Of a stretch of 64,000 nt of DNA, positions 1-11,047 are shown in pieces. This stretch comes from Actinokineospora diospyrosa (GTDB taxonomy: Bacteria; Actinomycetota; Actinomycetes; Mycobacteriales; Pseudonocardiaceae). Location: assembly GCF_024171925.1 (NCBI RefSeq), contig NZ_JAMTCO010000002.1, positions 62,001 through 126,000 on the forward strand. The letters run 5' to 3'. Below the pieces are notes generated by a model. That model made no database searches and was not told where the DNA came from. It was given only the letters and a program-made list of their open reading frames with translations. Both the position numbers and the translations under genes were made by a program. Numbering within the stretch: the first letter of the stretch is position 1; every line of letters starts with the position of its first letter.

Positions 1-4
1 GCCG

Positions 5-226
5 ATGTCGACCAACCCGTTCGACGACGAGGACGGGACCTTCCTCGTCCTGGTCAACGCCGAGGACCAGCACTCGCTGTGGCCGATCTTCGCCGAGGTC
101 CCCGCGGGCTGGACCGCGGTGTACGGGCCCGCGGCGCGGTCGTCCTGTGTGGAGTACGTCGAGCGCGCCTGGACCGACCTGCGCCCGGCGAGCCTCGTCG
201 AGCGCATGGCGTCGGGGCAGGCCTAG
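5..226 (+). CDS. MbtH-like protein, NRPS adenylation-domain chaperone
   Basis: A 73-residue protein with the full MbtH pattern: NPFDDEDG at the N-terminus, then the conserved tryptophans in [14 protein letters not shown] and AWTDLRP. Family members bind adenylation domains in the cytoplasm and are needed for their folding or activity, so this one should serve the NRPS proteins downstream. The ATG lies four bases inside the window, so its ribosome site and any promoter or iron box upstream cannot be seen. Its TAG stop shares one base with the GTG of the salicylate synthase, which points to translational coupling and to the same operon. Confidence 0.95.
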   Translation: MSTNPFDDEDGTFLVLVNAEDQHSLWPIFAEVPAGWTAVYGPAARSSCVEYVERAWTDLRPASLVERMASGQA

Positions 227-1515
227 TGACCGCGAGCCCGCTGCTGGCGCCCGCCGACCCGCTGCTCGCCGCCGCCGCGGTCGCGCGCGGTGCGGAGCCG
301 CCGTTCGTGCTCTACGAGCGCGACGCCCGGTGGGTGCTGGCGGCGGGGGCGCGCGCCCGGTTGCGGATGGACGGCACCGGGGTCACGTGGAGCACTCCCG
401 CCCGCGAACAGCGATTACCGCTGAGCGCCGACCCGCTGGGGCAGGTGGCGGAACTGCTCGCGGGAAGCGGTCTCCCGAGTTGGCGCGCCTACGGGTGGGC
501 CGCGTTCGAGCTGGCCCGCCTGCTGCACCTCGGTCGCGCGGACGGTCCTCTGCTGGACCTGGTGATCCCCAGCTACGAACTGGTCATCGGCCCCGACGGC
601 CTGCACGAGCACGGCACCGCGCCAGCAGGCCTGCGCCCGGTCGCCGACCTGCCCTGGGCCGACCCGGTCGCCGACCTGGTCGACCCGGAGGCGCCGGACG
701 AGACCTACCTCGCCGCGGTCGTCGAGACCGTCCGCGACATCCGGGCGGGTGGCCCGGACAAGGTCATCCTGTCGCGCGTCGTCGCGGTCCCCACCGAGAT
801 CGACTTCGCGGCCACCTACGTCGCGGGCCGCCGCGGCAACACCCCGGCCCGCTCGTTCCTGCTCGACCTGGGGGACCTGCGCGCCACCGGGTTCAGCCCG
901 GAGACCGTCGTCGAGGTCGACGCCGCGGGCGGGGTGTCGACCCGCCCGCTGGCCGGGACCCGCGCCCTGGTCGGGGACCCCGTGCGGGACCTGGCAACCC
1001 GGCGGGAGCTGCTCGCCGACCCCAAGGAGATCTTCGAGCACGCGATCTCGGTGAAGCTCGCCCAGGACGAGCTGGCCGGGGTGTGCGCGCCGGATTCGGT
1101 GCGGGTGGAGGAGTTCATGACGGTGCGCGAGCGCGGCAGCGTGCAGCACCTGGCCTCCCGGGTCCGCGGCGAGCTCGCCGCGGGCCGCACCGCGTGGGAC
1201 GCCTTCGCTGCCCTCTTCCCCTCGATCACCGCCTCCGGCATCCCCAAGGTCGCCGCCGTCGAGGCCATCGCCAAGCACGAACCGCGCCGCGGCCTCTACA
1301 GCGGCGCCGTGCTGACCGTCGACTCCGATGGCGCGCTCGACGCGGCTCTGGTGCTGCGGACGGTGTTCAGCGCGGGTGGGCAGACCTGGCTGCGCGCGGG
1401 CGCGGGCGTGATCGCACTGTCCACACCGGAACGCGAGTGGACCGAGACCTGCGAGAAGCTGCGCAGCATCTCCCGGTTCCTCGTGCCGGTCGAACCGAAG
1501 GGAGCCGTGCGGTGA
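226..1515 (+). CDS. Salicylate synthase (MbtI/Irp9 type)
   Basis: A chorismate-binding enzyme of 429 residues that should convert chorismate through isochorismate to salicylate, the aryl cap of the siderophore. MbtI hallmarks are seen: DKVILSR (Lys179, the general base position), RPLAGTRA, PKEIFEHAISVK, FMTVRERGSVQHL, LFPSITASGIPK, RGLYSGAV and WLRAGAGV followed by ETCEKL. These strings fit one-step salicylate synthases better than plain isochorismate synthases (EntC/DhbC), and no separate pyruvate lyase gene is nearby. I chose the GTG at 226 because it overlaps the mbtH stop; an in-frame ATG at 79 would lie inside mbtH. The stop overlaps the GTG of the next gene. Iron regulation is expected from family knowledge but not visible here. 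Confidence 0.93.
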   Translation: MTASPLLAPADPLLAAAAVARGAEPPFVLYERDARWVLAAGARARLRMDGTGVTWSTPAREQRLPLSADPLGQVAELLAGSGLPSWRAYGWAAFELARLLHLGRADGPLLDLVIPSYELVIGPDGLHEHGTAPAGLRPVADLPWADPVADLVDPEAPDETYLAAVVETVRDIRAGGPDKVILSRVVAVPTEIDFAATYVAGRRGNTPARSFLLDLGDLRATGFSPETVVEVDAAGGVSTRPLAGTRALVGDPVRDLATRRELLADPKEIFEHAISVKLAQDELAGVCAPDSVRVEEFMTVRERGSVQHLASRVRGELAAGRTAWDAFAALFPSITASGIPKVAAVEAIAKHEPRRGLYSGAVLTVDSDGALDAALVLRTVFSAGGQTWLRAGAGVIALSTPEREWTETCEKLRSISRFLVPVEPKGAVR

Positions 1516-4500
1516 GCGCGGTGGACTACGACGCGCTGCTGGCGGCGGTCGCGGAGCTGACCGAGGAGGAGCCCGGCGACATCGCGGCGGGCACGAACCT
1601 GTTCGAGCTGGGACTGGACTCGATCGCGCTGATGAAGCTGGTCGGCGGGTGGCGGCGGGCCGGGGTGGTCGTCGACTTCGCCGAGCTCGCCGCGAACCCG
1701 ACTCTCGGGGCGTGGAGCGCGTTGTTGGCCGAGCGGAGCGGCACCCCAGCCGAAGCGGCCGAAGCAGTGACTGACGTGGTGACCGATGTAGACGGTCCGT
1801 TCCCGCTCGCGGTGCTGCAGCACGCCTACTGGGTCGGCCGAGCTCCCGGGCAGCGCCTCGGTGGGGTCGCCGCGCACCTCTACACCGAGTTCGATGGCGC
1901 CGGCGTCGACCCGGGGCGGCTGAGCGCGGCGGTCGAGCGCTTGATCGACCGGCACGACATGCTCCGCGTGGTCCTGTCCGACAACGGTGACCAGCGGATC
2001 GCGCCGACCTCCGGCTGGCGTGGCCTCACCGTGCACGACCTGCGCGACACCGCCGACGCGGACCGCGAACTCGCCGCCATCCGGGACGCGAACTCCCACC
2101 AGCTGCTCGACATCGAGCGCGGTGAGGTGTTCGCCACCGCGCTGAGCCTGCTCCCCGGCGGCCGCACCCGCCTGCACGTGGACGTCGACATGGTCGCCGC
2201 CGACGCGGTCAGCTACCGCGTCCTGCTGGCCGACCTCGCCCGCTACTACCAAGGCGAGACCGACGACGAACCCCTGGGCTACAGCTACCGCCAGTATCGC
2301 GGGGCCCGGCGCCAGGACGAACAAGACAAGGCCGCCCGCTGGTGGCGCGACCGCCTCACCGCCCTGCCCGGCGCCCCTGATCTGCCCCGGGCCGCCCGCG
2401 ATTCCGAACGCCCGAGGGTGACCAGGCGCGCGGTCGTCCTCCCGGCCGCCGAACGCGCGGCGCTCGCCGAGCGGGCCAAGGAGCGCGGGGTGACCGTGGC
2501 GATGGCCGTGGCCACCGCGTTCGCCGAGGTCGTCGGCCGGTGGAGCGCACGCGGGGAGTTCCTGCTCAACGTGCCGATGTTCGACCGCGAGCCGCTGCAC
2601 CCCGATGTCGCCCGGCTGGTCGGCGACTTCACCAGCTCCATCCTGCTCGCGGTGGACCTGACCGCGCCAGCGACCTTCGCCGAGCGCGTCCGCCAGGTGC
2701 AGGCCAGGGCGCACGAGGACGCCGCGCACGCCGCGCACAGCGGTGTCGAGGTGTTGCGCGACCTCACCCGGCTGCACGGCGAGCAGGTCTTGGCGCCGGT
2801 CGTGTTCACCAGCGCGCTCAACCTGGGTGAGCTGTTCGACGACCGGGTCCGGGCGAGCTTCGGCGCGCCGGTGTGGATCATCTCGCAGGGCCCGCAGGTG
2901 CTGCTGGACGCGCAGGTGACCGAGCTCGACGGCGGTCTGCTGGTCAACTGGGACTGCCGCGACGACGAGGTCGCCGACGGAGTGCTGGATGCGATGTTCG
3001 CCGCGTTCGCCGACCTGGTGCACCTGCTCGCGGCGGATCCGATCGCCTGGGACGCACCGGTTCTCGCCGCACTGCCCGACGCGCAGCGTGCCCGGCGCGA
3101 GCGGGCCAACGACACGACCCTGGTGCGCGTGCGCGGGCTCCTGCACGAAGGCTTCTTCGCCTGTGCCGCGGCAAACCCTGACGCGCCAGCGATCCTCGGC
3201 GACGAGGTGATCACCTACGGTCAGCTCGCCGACCGCGCCCTGCGAGCGGCGGGGGAACTGGTCCGCCTCGGTGTCACCCCCGGCGACACGGTCGCGGTGT
3301 CCCTGCCCAAGGGGCCGGAGCAGATCATCGCCGTGCTGGGTGTCTTGGCCGCGGGCGGCACGTACGTCCCCATCGGCGTCGAGCAGCCACCGGCCCGGGT
3401 CGACCGGATCGTCGCGCTGGCCAAGCCGCGGGCACTGATCACCGAGCTGCCCGATGGCGAACCGTTGGCGGAACCGGTGTTCGTCGACCCCGCGCGGGCG
3501 GCCTACATCCTGTTCACCTCAGGATCCACCGGCGAGCCCAAGGGCGTCGAGGTGCCGCACCAGGCCGCGATGGCCACCATCGACGACCTCGTCGCCCGCT
3601 TCGCCATCGGCCCCGACGACCGCACCCTCGCACTGTCCGCTTTGGACTTCGACCTCTCCGTGTTCGACCTGTTCGCCCCGCTGTCGGTGGGTGGCGCGGT
3701 GGTCCCGGTGACCGAAGACCGCCGCGACGCCGCGGCCTGGGGCGGGCTCGTCGCCGCGCGCGGGGTGACGATCGTCAACTGCGTGCCCGCGTTGCTCGAC
3801 ATGCTCCTGTCCTCCGGTGCGGCCTTGGGGTCGTCGCTGCGAGTGGTGTTGCTCGGCGGTGACTGGGTGGGTGTCGACCTGCCGGGTCGATTGGCCGCAG
3901 CGGTCCCGGGCTGCCGGTTCGTCGCGCTCGGAGGCACCACGGAGACCGCGATCCACTCGACGGTGTGTGAGGTATCCGGCCCGGTGCCTGAAGACTGGCG
4001 CTCAGTGCCTTATGGCACGCCGCTGGGCGGGGTCCGGCTTCGCGTGGTCGACCACCTCGGCCGCGACGCGCCGGACTGGGTGCCCGGTGAGCTGTGGATC
4101 GGCGGTGCCGGTGTGGCCGCCGGGTACCGGGGTGATCCCGAGCGCACCGCCGACCGGTTCGTCATCCGCGACGGGCTTCGCTGGTACCGCACCGGCGATC
4201 TGGCCCGCTACCGCGGCGACGGGGTCGTGGAGTTCTTGGGCCGTCGTGACCACCAGGTGAAGGTGCGCGGTTACCGGGTCGAGTTGGGTGAGGTCGAGGC
4301 CGCGCTGCAGGCGAACCCCGCGATCCGGGCGGCGGTGGCGGTCACCACCCCGGCGGGACTGTTGGGGGCCGGTGTCGTCGCTGAAGGAGAGTTCGATGAG
4401 GCTGCCGTGCGCGCGGCGGCAGGAGAACTGTTGCCCGCGCACATGGTCCCGGAGGTCGTGGTCGCGATCGAGTCGGTTCCGTTGACCGCCAACGGGAAGG

Positions 4501-4901
4501 TCGACCGCGGCGCGGTCCGGGACCTGGTCGGTCACCCCGCTCGTGCGGGCGGCCCACACCCGCGCACCCCGCTGGAGCGGGTCGTGGCCCTGGCGTGGCG
4601 GGAGGTGCTGGAGGTCGACGCGGTCGGCGTGCACGACGAGTTCTTCCGGGTCGGCGGCGACTCGGTGCTCGCGACCGCGGTCGTGGCGCACCTGCGCTCC
4701 ACATTGGACACCACGGAGGTGTCGGTCCGCGCGCTGTTCGGCGCCCCGACCATCGCCGGGTTCGCGGCCGCGCTGGCCGGGGGGCAGCGCGCGGCGGGTC
4801 GGTTGGAGGCGGTCGCCGAGCTGTTCTGGGAGATCGAGGGGCTCTCCGACGACGAGGTGGTCGGCGGCTTGGCGGACGAGCGGACGGAGGCGCAGGCGTG
4901 A
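1512..4901 (+). CDS. NRPS starter, ArCP-Cy-A-PCP (MbtB-like)
   Basis: 1129 residues. Residues 1-75 are an aryl carrier protein with its phosphopantetheine Ser37 in LGLDSIAL. Residues ~95-510 are a condensation domain of the cyclisation type: DMVAAD (Asp226 to Asp231) replaces HHxxxDG. Residues ~540-980 are an adenylation domain (A3 LFTSGSTGEPKG near 666), and a carrier domain with Ser1051 in GGDSVL follows. Salicylate should load on the ArCP and be condensed and cyclised with the residue activated here, giving a hydroxyphenyl-thiazoline or -oxazoline. I read the ten pocket residues as D-L-F-N-L-G-L-I-H-K: nearest the Cys code DLYNLSLIWK, but also near Thr codes. The strings GGDWVG and GGTTETAIHST resemble MbtB, which uses Ser/Thr. 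The residue is therefore Cys, Ser or Thr. GTGA overlaps at both ends. Confidence 0.93.
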   Translation: MSAVDYDALLAAVAELTEEEPGDIAAGTNLFELGLDSIALMKLVGGWRRAGVVVDFAELAANPTLGAWSALLAERSGTPAEAAEAVTDVVTDVDGPFPLAVLQHAYWVGRAPGQRLGGVAAHLYTEFDGAGVDPGRLSAAVERLIDRHDMLRVVLSDNGDQRIAPTSGWRGLTVHDLRDTADADRELAAIRDANSHQLLDIERGEVFATALSLLPGGRTRLHVDVDMVAADAVSYRVLLADLARYYQGETDDEPLGYSYRQYRGARRQDEQDKAARWWRDRLTALPGAPDLPRAARDSERPRVTRRAVVLPAAERAALAERAKERGVTVAMAVATAFAEVVGRWSARGEFLLNVPMFDREPLHPDVARLVGDFTSSILLAVDLTAPATFAERVRQVQARAHEDAAHAAHSGVEVLRDLTRLHGEQVLAPVVFTSALNLGELFDDRVRASFGAPVWIISQGPQVLLDAQVTELDGGLLVNWDCRDDEVADGVLDAMFAAFADLVHLLAADPIAWDAPVLAALPDAQRARRERANDTTLVRVRGLLHEGFFACAAANPDAPAILGDEVITYGQLADRALRAAGELVRLGVTPGDTVAVSLPKGPEQIIAVLGVLAAGGTYVPIGVEQPPARVDRIVALAKPRALITELPDGEPLAEPVFVDPARAAYILFTSGSTGEPKGVEVPHQAAMATIDDLVARFAIGPDDRTLALSALDFDLSVFDLFAPLSVGGAVVPVTEDRRDAAAWGGLVAARGVTIVNCVPALLDMLLSSGAALGSSLRVVLLGGDWVGVDLPGRLAAAVPGCRFVALGGTTETAIHSTVCEVSGPVPEDWRSVPYGTPLGGVRLRVVDHLGRDAPDWVPGELWIGGAGVAAGYRGDPERTADRFVIRDGLRWYRTGDLARYRGDGVVEFLGRRDHQVKVRGYRVELGEVEAALQANPAIRAAVAVTTPAGLLGAGVVAEGEFDEAAVRAAAGELLPAHMVPEVVVAIESVPLTANGKVDRGAVRDLVGHPARAGGPHPRTPLERVVALAWREVLEVDAVGVHDEFFRVGGDSVLATAVVAHLRSTLDTTEVSVRALFGAPTIAGFAAALAGGQRAAGRLEAVAELFWEIEGLSDDEVVGGLADERTEAQA

Positions 4902-6487
4902 GCACGCTCATCGACGGGGCGGTCGGGTGGCCGGAGGAGTTCGCCGCCCGCTACCGCGAACGCGGGTACTGGCGCGGCGACACCCTCGGCGGGCTGCTGC
5001 GGGACTGGGCGCGCAGTTTCGGCGACGACATCGCGGTGGTCTGCGGCGAGGAGCGCGTCAGCTACCGCGAACTGGACCGCCGGGCGGATGTCTTGGCCGC
5101 CGGGCTGCTCGACCTCGGCATCGCCCGCGACGACCGGATCGTGGTCCAGTTGCCGAACGTGACCGAGTTCGTCGTGCTGCTGTTCGCGTTGGCCAGGATC
5201 GGCGCCATCCCGGTGATGGCGCTGCCCGCGCACCGCCGCGCCGAGATCACGCACCTCGTGGAGCTGTCCAGCGCCGTCGGTTACGTCATCCCCGATGTGT
5301 TCCAGGGGTTCGACCATCGCACCCTCGCCGCCGAGCTCGATGTCCGCCACGTCCTGGTGGTCGGCGACCCCGGTGAGCACACTGCACTGTCCACAGTGGC
5401 TGGTGAACCACGTGAGCTGGACCCGGTCGACCCGACTTCGGTCGCCCTGCTGCTGATCTCCGGCGGCACCACAGGGCGCCCCAAACTGATCCCGCGCACG
5501 CACGACGACTACGCCTACAACGCCCGAGCCAGTGCGGAGGTCTGCGAGCTCACCTCCGCCGACCGCTACCTGGTGGCCCTGCCCATCGCGCACAACTACC
5601 CGCTCGCCTGTCCGGGCGTACTCGGCATCCTCGGCGTCGGTGGCACCGCTGTGATGGCACCCGCGCCGAGCCCGGACGTCGCGTTCGCCCTGGTGGAGAA
5701 GGAAGGCGTGACCGTGACCGGGCTGGTCCCGCCGATGGCGAGGATGTGGGTCGAGGCGACCGAGTGGTCCACAGAGGACCTGTCCAGCCTGCGGCTGATC
5801 GAGGTCGGCGGCGCCAAGATGGACCCGGACCTCGCCCGCGCGATGCCGCCCGCGCTGGGCTGCGTCGCGCAGCAGGTGTTCGGGATGGCCGAGGGCCTGC
5901 TCAACTACACCCGCCCCGGCGACTCGACCGACCTGCTCGAGAACTCCCAGGGGCGACCGCTGAGCCCGGACGACGAGGTCCGCGTCGTCGACGCCGACGG
6001 CCACGACGTCGAACCCGGTGCCGTGGGGGAGTTGCTCACCCGAGGCCCGTACACGCTGCGCGGCTACTACCGGGCCGAGCAGTACAACGCCACCGCGTTC
6101 ACCCCGGACGGCTTCTACCGCAGCGGCGACCTGGTGCGCCAACTTCCCAGCGGCCACCTGGTCGTCGAGGGCCGGATCAAGGACGTCATCAACCGCGGCG
6201 GCGAGAAGGTCCCCGCCGGTGAGCTGGAGGACTTGCTGCTGGCCCACCCGGCCGTCGCACAGGCCGCCGCCATCGGGCTGCCGGACGAGACGCTCGGCGA
6301 GCTGGTGTGCGCGGTGATCGTCGCCGCTGGCACGCCGCCCAAGCTCAAGCAGTTGCGGGCGCACCTGGCTGAACTGGGCCTCGCCCGCTACAAGCAGCCG
6401 GACAAGCTCGTCGTGCTCGACCGGTTGCCGCTCACCGCCGTCGGCAAGATCAGCAAACGCGACCTGGTCGCCCAGCTCAGCCCGTGA
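4898..6487 (+). CDS. Salicyl-AMP ligase (MbtA/YbtE/PchD type)
   Basis: A stand-alone aryl-acid adenylating enzyme of 529 residues that should activate salicylate with ATP and load it on the ArCP of the preceding protein. The ANL-family landmarks are present: SGGTTGRPK (A3), HNYPLACPG, GMAEGLLNYT, SGDLV, GRIKDVINRGGEK and a C-terminal Lys in AVGKISKRDL. Two positions known to separate salicylate from 2,3-dihydroxybenzoate enzymes both read as salicylate type: Cys238 where DhbE has Ser, and Leu335 where DhbE has Val. This agrees with the salicylate synthase two genes upstream. The start is the GTG overlapping the TGA of the starter NRPS. A 93-base gap precedes the next NRPS gene, the longest inside the biosynthetic part of the operon. 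Confidence 0.94.
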   Translation: MSTLIDGAVGWPEEFAARYRERGYWRGDTLGGLLRDWARSFGDDIAVVCGEERVSYRELDRRADVLAAGLLDLGIARDDRIVVQLPNVTEFVVLLFALARIGAIPVMALPAHRRAEITHLVELSSAVGYVIPDVFQGFDHRTLAAELDVRHVLVVGDPGEHTALSTVAGEPRELDPVDPTSVALLLISGGTTGRPKLIPRTHDDYAYNARASAEVCELTSADRYLVALPIAHNYPLACPGVLGILGVGGTAVMAPAPSPDVAFALVEKEGVTVTGLVPPMARMWVEATEWSTEDLSSLRLIEVGGAKMDPDLARAMPPALGCVAQQVFGMAEGLLNYTRPGDSTDLLENSQGRPLSPDDEVRVVDADGHDVEPGAVGELLTRGPYTLRGYYRAEQYNATAFTPDGFYRSGDLVRQLPSGHLVVEGRIKDVINRGGEKVPAGELEDLLLAHPAVAQAAAIGLPDETLGELVCAVIVAAGTPPKLKQLRAHLAELGLARYKQPDKLVVLDRLPLTAVGKISKRDLVAQLSP

Positions 6488-6580
6488 CCCCAGAGCCGCC
6501 CGCCGACCTGCCGCCTGCTTGCCGACCCGCCCGGGACAGCGCGGACCAGCCAGAGTTCCGACCACGAGAGGCACCCGGCC

Positions 6581-9500
6581 GTGGGCACCGACACCCCCAG
6601 TCCCGACCGCGCTGCATTGCGCCGTGACCTGCTGCGCAGGCGGCTGGCCGAACGGGGCCTCGCCGAGGCGCCCACCGCGGTCGCGGGCCGAGCGGGCGCC
6701 GAGCACCCGCTCTCGCCCGGGCAGCGGCGGATGTGGTCGCTGCAGCAGTTGGACCCCACCTCGGTCGGCTACAACATCCGCATCGCGCTGGACCTGGTCG
6801 GCCCGCTCGACCACCAGCGGCTGCACACCGCCGTGCGGGACGTGGTGGCCCGGCACGACATCCTGCGCACCACCTACCGCATGGGCACCGAGGGCGACCT
6901 CAGCCAGGTCGTGCACGCCGACCTGCCGCCCGCAGTGGACCACCACGACGCGCGTGACCCGGAGCGGGTCGGCGAGCTGTGCCGGTCCTTGTCGGCCAAG
7001 GCGTTCGACTTGGCGGTGGATTCCCCGCTGCGGGTCCGCACGATCGCGACCGGTCCCGACGCGCTGACCCTGGTCGTTGTCGCGCACCACATCGCTTGGG
7101 ACGACGGCACGTCCGCGGTGTTCTTCGGTGAGCTGGTGGCCGCCTACCGGGGTGCGACCCTGCCGCCCGCCCGCCAGTTCGCCGAGATCGCCCCGACAGC
7201 GATGCCCGGTGCGGTCGATCACTGGCGCCAGGCGCTGTCCCCGCTACCGGACCTGGTCGAGCTCCCCGTGCTTAGCGCTGCTGGCCCCAGCGCGGGTGGG
7301 CACGACCAAGCGCGTCCGCTGATCCCGGGTGCTGCTGGGCGGGTCCGTGAGTTCGCGCGCCGCGAAGGTGCCTCCTCGTTCATGGTGCTGCTCGCTGCGA
7401 CCTCCGCGCTGCTGCACCGCTACACCGGCGCCGACGACCTGCTCATCGGCGCACCCGTGGTCAACCGCGACATCGACGGCGGCGACGCCGTCATCGGCTA
7501 CCTCGGCAACACTATCGCCTTGCGCATGCGAGTTGACCCTGCCGACACGTTCACCGCCTTAGTCGCGCAAGCCCGGCAGGTCTGCCTTGCCGGCTACGCG
7601 CATCAAGACGCCGACCTCGATGACGTTGCCCGCGCGGTCGACCCAGATCGAACTCGCGGCGGCGCCAGCCTCTTCAACGTCGTGTTGTCGCTGCGCACCC
7701 CGGTGCTAGAGCCCTTCCGCGCCGTTGGGCTGCGCGCCACCCGTAGGCATGTCCCCGGTGATGACGCCCGCTTCGACCTGACCCTCGCGGTCGAGACCGA
7801 CGGCGACGACCTGACCGTCGAGGCCAACCACCCCGCCGCCGCGGGTGCGGTCGAGCTGGTCGCGGGCCTGCTGGCGCACCTCGACCGGCTGCTCGACGGC
7901 GCACTGTCCACACCGGACTCCCCGGTCGGCGACCTCGACCTGCACGACGGCACCGAGCCCGACTGGAACGACACCGCAGTCGCGCCGACGGTTACCTCGC
8001 TGCCGGACTGGTTCAGCGCCCAAGCCGCCCGGACCCCGGACGCGCCCGCGGTGCTGGCGGGTGGTGAGCGGATCACCTACCGCGACCTCGACGAGCGGTC
8101 GAACCGGCTTGCCCGGGCGCTGATCGCGCGCGGAGTCGGTCCGGAGAACACCGTCGCCCTGTCGATCCCGCGCTCGGTGGCGATGGTCGTCGCCGTCCTC
8201 GCGGTGGCCAAGGCGGGCGCGGCCTACGTGCCGGTCGACCCCGAGTACCCGGCTGACCGGGTTCGGTTGATGCTCACCGACTCCGCACCCGGGCTCGTGC
8301 TGACCGTCGCCGACGCGTTGCCACCGATTCCCGGCGTAGACCGGGTCCTGCTCGACTCCCTCGATCTGTCCGGCGAGTCTGCCGCGCCCATCGGGGATGC
8401 CGACCGCGTGACACCGTTAGACCCGGACCACGCCGCCTATGTCATCTACACCTCTGGCTCGACCGGCGTCCCTAAGGGCGTCGTCGTGTCGCACCGCGCG
8501 CTAAGCAACCACCTGGCGTGGTCGCTGCGCCGGTTCAAGGGCCTGACCGGGCACACCCTGCTGCACTCGTCGATCTCCTTCGACTTCACCGTGACCCCGC
8601 TGCTGGGCACCCTGGTCGCAGGCGGCGCGGTTGAGCTGTGCGCGGACTCCCCGGACGCCATCGCCGAGGCCGTCGGCACCGCCACCTTCCTCAAGATCAC
8701 CCCCAGCCACCTGCCGCTGCTGGCGTCGGTGCGGCTCGCCGACCACGGCACCCTGGTGATCGCCGGTGAGGCGCTGCACGGCGCCGCGCTGGGTGGCTGG
8801 ACCGCGCCAGCCGAGCTGGACGTGATCAATGAGTACGGCCCGACCGAGACGACCGTGGGGTGCCTGCTGCACGAGGTGACCGCCCCGGTCGCCGACGGCG
8901 CGGTGCCGATCGGGTCGCCGGTGGAGAACACGACCTGCGTCGTGCTCGACGCCCGGCTGCGGCCGCTGCCGGTGGGCGTCGTGGGCGAGCTGTACGTCGG
9001 CGGCGTCCAGGTCGCGCGCGGGTACCTGGGGCGGCCCGGGTTGACGGCCGCCAGGTTCGTGGCCGACCCGTGGGGCGCTCCAGGATCCCGCCTCTACCGG
9101 ACCGGTGACCGCGTGCGCCGCTTGGCGTCCGGGGCGCTGCAGTTCCTCGGCCGCGTTGACGACCAGGTCAAGATCCGCGGTTTCCGGGTCGAACTCGGCG
9201 AGGTCGAGGCCGCGTTGCTGCGGCACCCCGGCGTCGACCAGGCCGTGGTCACCGTGCGCGAGCGCAGTCTCGCCGGGTACGTCGTTGGGTCGGCCGATCC
9301 CGCCGCCGTGCGCGAGTTCGTCGCCGCTGAGCTGCCCGAACACATGGTCCCGGCCACGATCACGGTGCTCGACGCGCTGCCCCTGTCGCCGTCGGGCAAG
9401 GTCGACCGGCGCGCGCTGCCCGCACCGGTGGTCGCCTCGGCCGGGGCACGTCCGCCCGCCAACGACGTCGAGCGGACGCTGACCGACCTGTTCGCCGAGG

Positions 9501-11047
9501 TGCTCGGGCACGACGCGGTCGGCGTCGACGACTCGTTCTTCGAGCTCGGCGGCGACAGCATCGTGTCGATCCGGTTGGTGCGGCGGGCGCGGCAGGCAGG
9601 GTTGCGGATCACCCCGCGGGACGTCTTCGCGCACCGGACCGTCGCCAAACTCGCGGCCGCCGCCGAGGTCGAACAGGCTGAGCAGGCACCGGTTGTCGTT
9701 GACGACGGTGTTGGGCTGGTGGAGCTGACGCCGATCATGCGGACTTTCCGCGACCGCGGCCCGATCGGTGACCGGCACCGCATGTGGTTGGTGCTGGACG
9801 GTCCCGAGCTGGATCAGCCGCGTCTAGAGCGGGCTGTGCAGCTGCTGCTAGACCGGCATGACTCCCTGCGCGCGGTAACCGATCCGGACCTGCGCTTCCG
9901 GCCGGTCGGTGAGGTTACCGCCGCCTCGGTAGTGCGACCGGCGACCGGCGAGCTCGCCGAAGAGTTGGAGCGCGCGGCAGCCGAACTGTCTCTTGTCGAC
10001 GGTGTTGTGCTGCGCGTGGTGTGGTTCCCGCGCCGAGTGCTGATCGTCGCGCACCACTTGGTCGTCGATGGGGTGTCGCTTCGACTCTTGGCCGAAGACC
10101 TAGGTGCCGCGTGGCGGTCCGGTCAACTGCCAGCGGTCCGCACGTCGTTCCGCACGTGGTCGCGTGGCCTGGTCGAGGGTGCTGCTGCGCGGTCGGGCGA
10201 GATACCTCTATGGCAGACAGTGCTTAGCGGGCCGAACGCGGTGCTTGGGTCGCGGCTGCCGGATCCCGCTACAGACACCTGGTCCACCGTGCGTACCCAC
10301 ACCGTGACTCTTGACGCTGCCTCGACAGAGGCAGTGCTGACCGAGGTGCCCGCCGCGTTCTTCGCTGGGGTCGATGACGTACTGCTGGCCGCGTTCGGGT
10401 TGGCTGTCGCGGACTGGTCTGGAGAGCGCACAACGCTGGTACTGCGTGAGGGCCACGGTCGCGAGGAGCAGGCTGTGCCGGGCTCTGACCTGTCCCGCAC
10501 CCTGGGGTGGTTCACCAGCCAGCACCCCGCCCGCCTCGACCTCACCGGCATCGACGTCGCGCAGGCTCTTGCCGGTGGCGCTGCTGCGGGTGCGGCGGTC
10601 AAGAGGGTCAAGGAACACCTACGCTCGCTACCCGACCACGGCATCGGTTACGGCATGCTGCGCCACCTCCACCCGGACTTGGACGTGCATCCGCAGTTGG
10701 GCTTCAACTACCTGGGCCGCTTCGAGTCTTCTGACAAGGACTGGACTCCAGCCGCAGGCGGAATCGGTGCCGCTTATGCCGAGGACATGGCGCTACCCGC
10801 CGGACTCGTCGTCAACGCCGTTGCCGAGGACGGCCCCACTCTTACCGCGCACTGGATGTATGCCGAGCAGGTCTTCACCGCCGAGCGCGTGGCCGCGCTG
10901 GCGCAGCGGTGGATCGACGCGCTCAAGGCTTTGGTCAGCCACGCCAAGGGGCCGGGCGCGGGCGGCCGCACCCCGTCGGATGTCGGGTTGGTGTCATTGA
11001 ACCAGGGGCAGCTCGACGCCCTCGAGGCGAGGTGGAAGCGTTCGTGA
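6581..11047 (+). CDS. NRPS module C-A-PCP-E, Asn/Asp-type pocket
   Basis: 1488 residues. C domain ~45-430 with HHIAWDDG (His169-His170); A domain ~470-960 ([29 protein letters not shown]); carrier Ser993 in [11 protein letters not shown] domain ~1040-1470 with HHLVVDG (His1158) and a C-terminal FNYLGRF region. I read the pocket as D-F-T-K-V-A-E-V-G-K, closest to Asn codes such as DLTKLGEVGK and near Asp codes. The E domain should make the residue D-configured. A SyrP-like dioxygenase gene downstream could hydroxylate this residue. The start is GTG at 6581. The stop TGA overlaps the GTG of the giant NRPS. The carrier has GGDS rather than GGHS, as is usual for carriers that pass substrate to an E domain. 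Confidence 0.93.
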   Translation: MGTDTPSPDRAALRRDLLRRRLAERGLAEAPTAVAGRAGAEHPLSPGQRRMWSLQQLDPTSVGYNIRIALDLVGPLDHQRLHTAVRDVVARHDILRTTYRMGTEGDLSQVVHADLPPAVDHHDARDPERVGELCRSLSAKAFDLAVDSPLRVRTIATGPDALTLVVVAHHIAWDDGTSAVFFGELVAAYRGATLPPARQFAEIAPTAMPGAVDHWRQALSPLPDLVELPVLSAAGPSAGGHDQARPLIPGAAGRVREFARREGASSFMVLLAATSALLHRYTGADDLLIGAPVVNRDIDGGDAVIGYLGNTIALRMRVDPADTFTALVAQARQVCLAGYAHQDADLDDVARAVDPDRTRGGASLFNVVLSLRTPVLEPFRAVGLRATRRHVPGDDARFDLTLAVETDGDDLTVEANHPAAAGAVELVAGLLAHLDRLLDGALSTPDSPVGDLDLHDGTEPDWNDTAVAPTVTSLPDWFSAQAARTPDAPAVLAGGERITYRDLDERSNRLARALIARGVGPENTVALSIPRSVAMVVAVLAVAKAGAAYVPVDPEYPADRVRLMLTDSAPGLVLTVADALPPIPGVDRVLLDSLDLSGESAAPIGDADRVTPLDPDHAAYVIYTSGSTGVPKGVVVSHRALSNHLAWSLRRFKGLTGHTLLHSSISFDFTVTPLLGTLVAGGAVELCADSPDAIAEAVGTATFLKITPSHLPLLASVRLADHGTLVIAGEALHGAALGGWTAPAELDVINEYGPTETTVGCLLHEVTAPVADGAVPIGSPVENTTCVVLDARLRPLPVGVVGELYVGGVQVARGYLGRPGLTAARFVADPWGAPGSRLYRTGDRVRRLASGALQFLGRVDDQVKIRGFRVELGEVEAALLRHPGVDQAVVTVRERSLAGYVVGSADPAAVREFVAAELPEHMVPATITVLDALPLSPSGKVDRRALPAPVVASAGARPPANDVERTLTDLFAEVLGHDAVGVDDSFFELGGDSIVSIRLVRRARQAGLRITPRDVFAHRTVAKLAAAAEVEQAEQAPVVVDDGVGLVELTPIMRTFRDRGPIGDRHRMWLVLDGPELDQPRLERAVQLLLDRHDSLRAVTDPDLRFRPVGEVTAASVVRPATGELAEELERAAAELSLVDGVVLRVVWFPRRVLIVAHHLVVDGVSLRLLAEDLGAAWRSGQLPAVRTSFRTWSRGLVEGAAARSGEIPLWQTVLSGPNAVLGSRLPDPATDTWSTVRTHTVTLDAASTEAVLTEVPAAFFAGVDDVLLAAFGLAVADWSGERTTLVLREGHGREEQAVPGSDLSRTLGWFTSQHPARLDLTGIDVAQALAGGAAAGAAVKRVKEHLRSLPDHGIGYGMLRHLHPDLDVHPQLGFNYLGRFESSDKDWTPAAGGIGAAYAEDMALPAGLVVNAVAEDGPTLTAHWMYAEQVFTAERVAALAQRWIDALKALVSHAKGPGAGGRTPSDVGLVSLNQGQLDALEARWKRS

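Noticed and set aside
226-1515. Plain isochorismate synthase (EntC/DhbC)
   Set aside because: GSVQHLASRVRG, ASGIPK and RGLYSGAV fit salicylate synthases, the ligase pocket reads as salicylate, and no EntB/EntA or pyruvate lyase is present.
1296-3146. A 616-residue antisense open frame
   Set aside because: It lies antisense to the MbtB-like gene, with shadow composition and no motif.
4532-7222. An 896-residue antisense open frame
   Set aside because: It runs antisense through three well-supported NRPS-locus genes, has no domain, and has the His/Gln/Arg-rich composition of GC-rich shadows.
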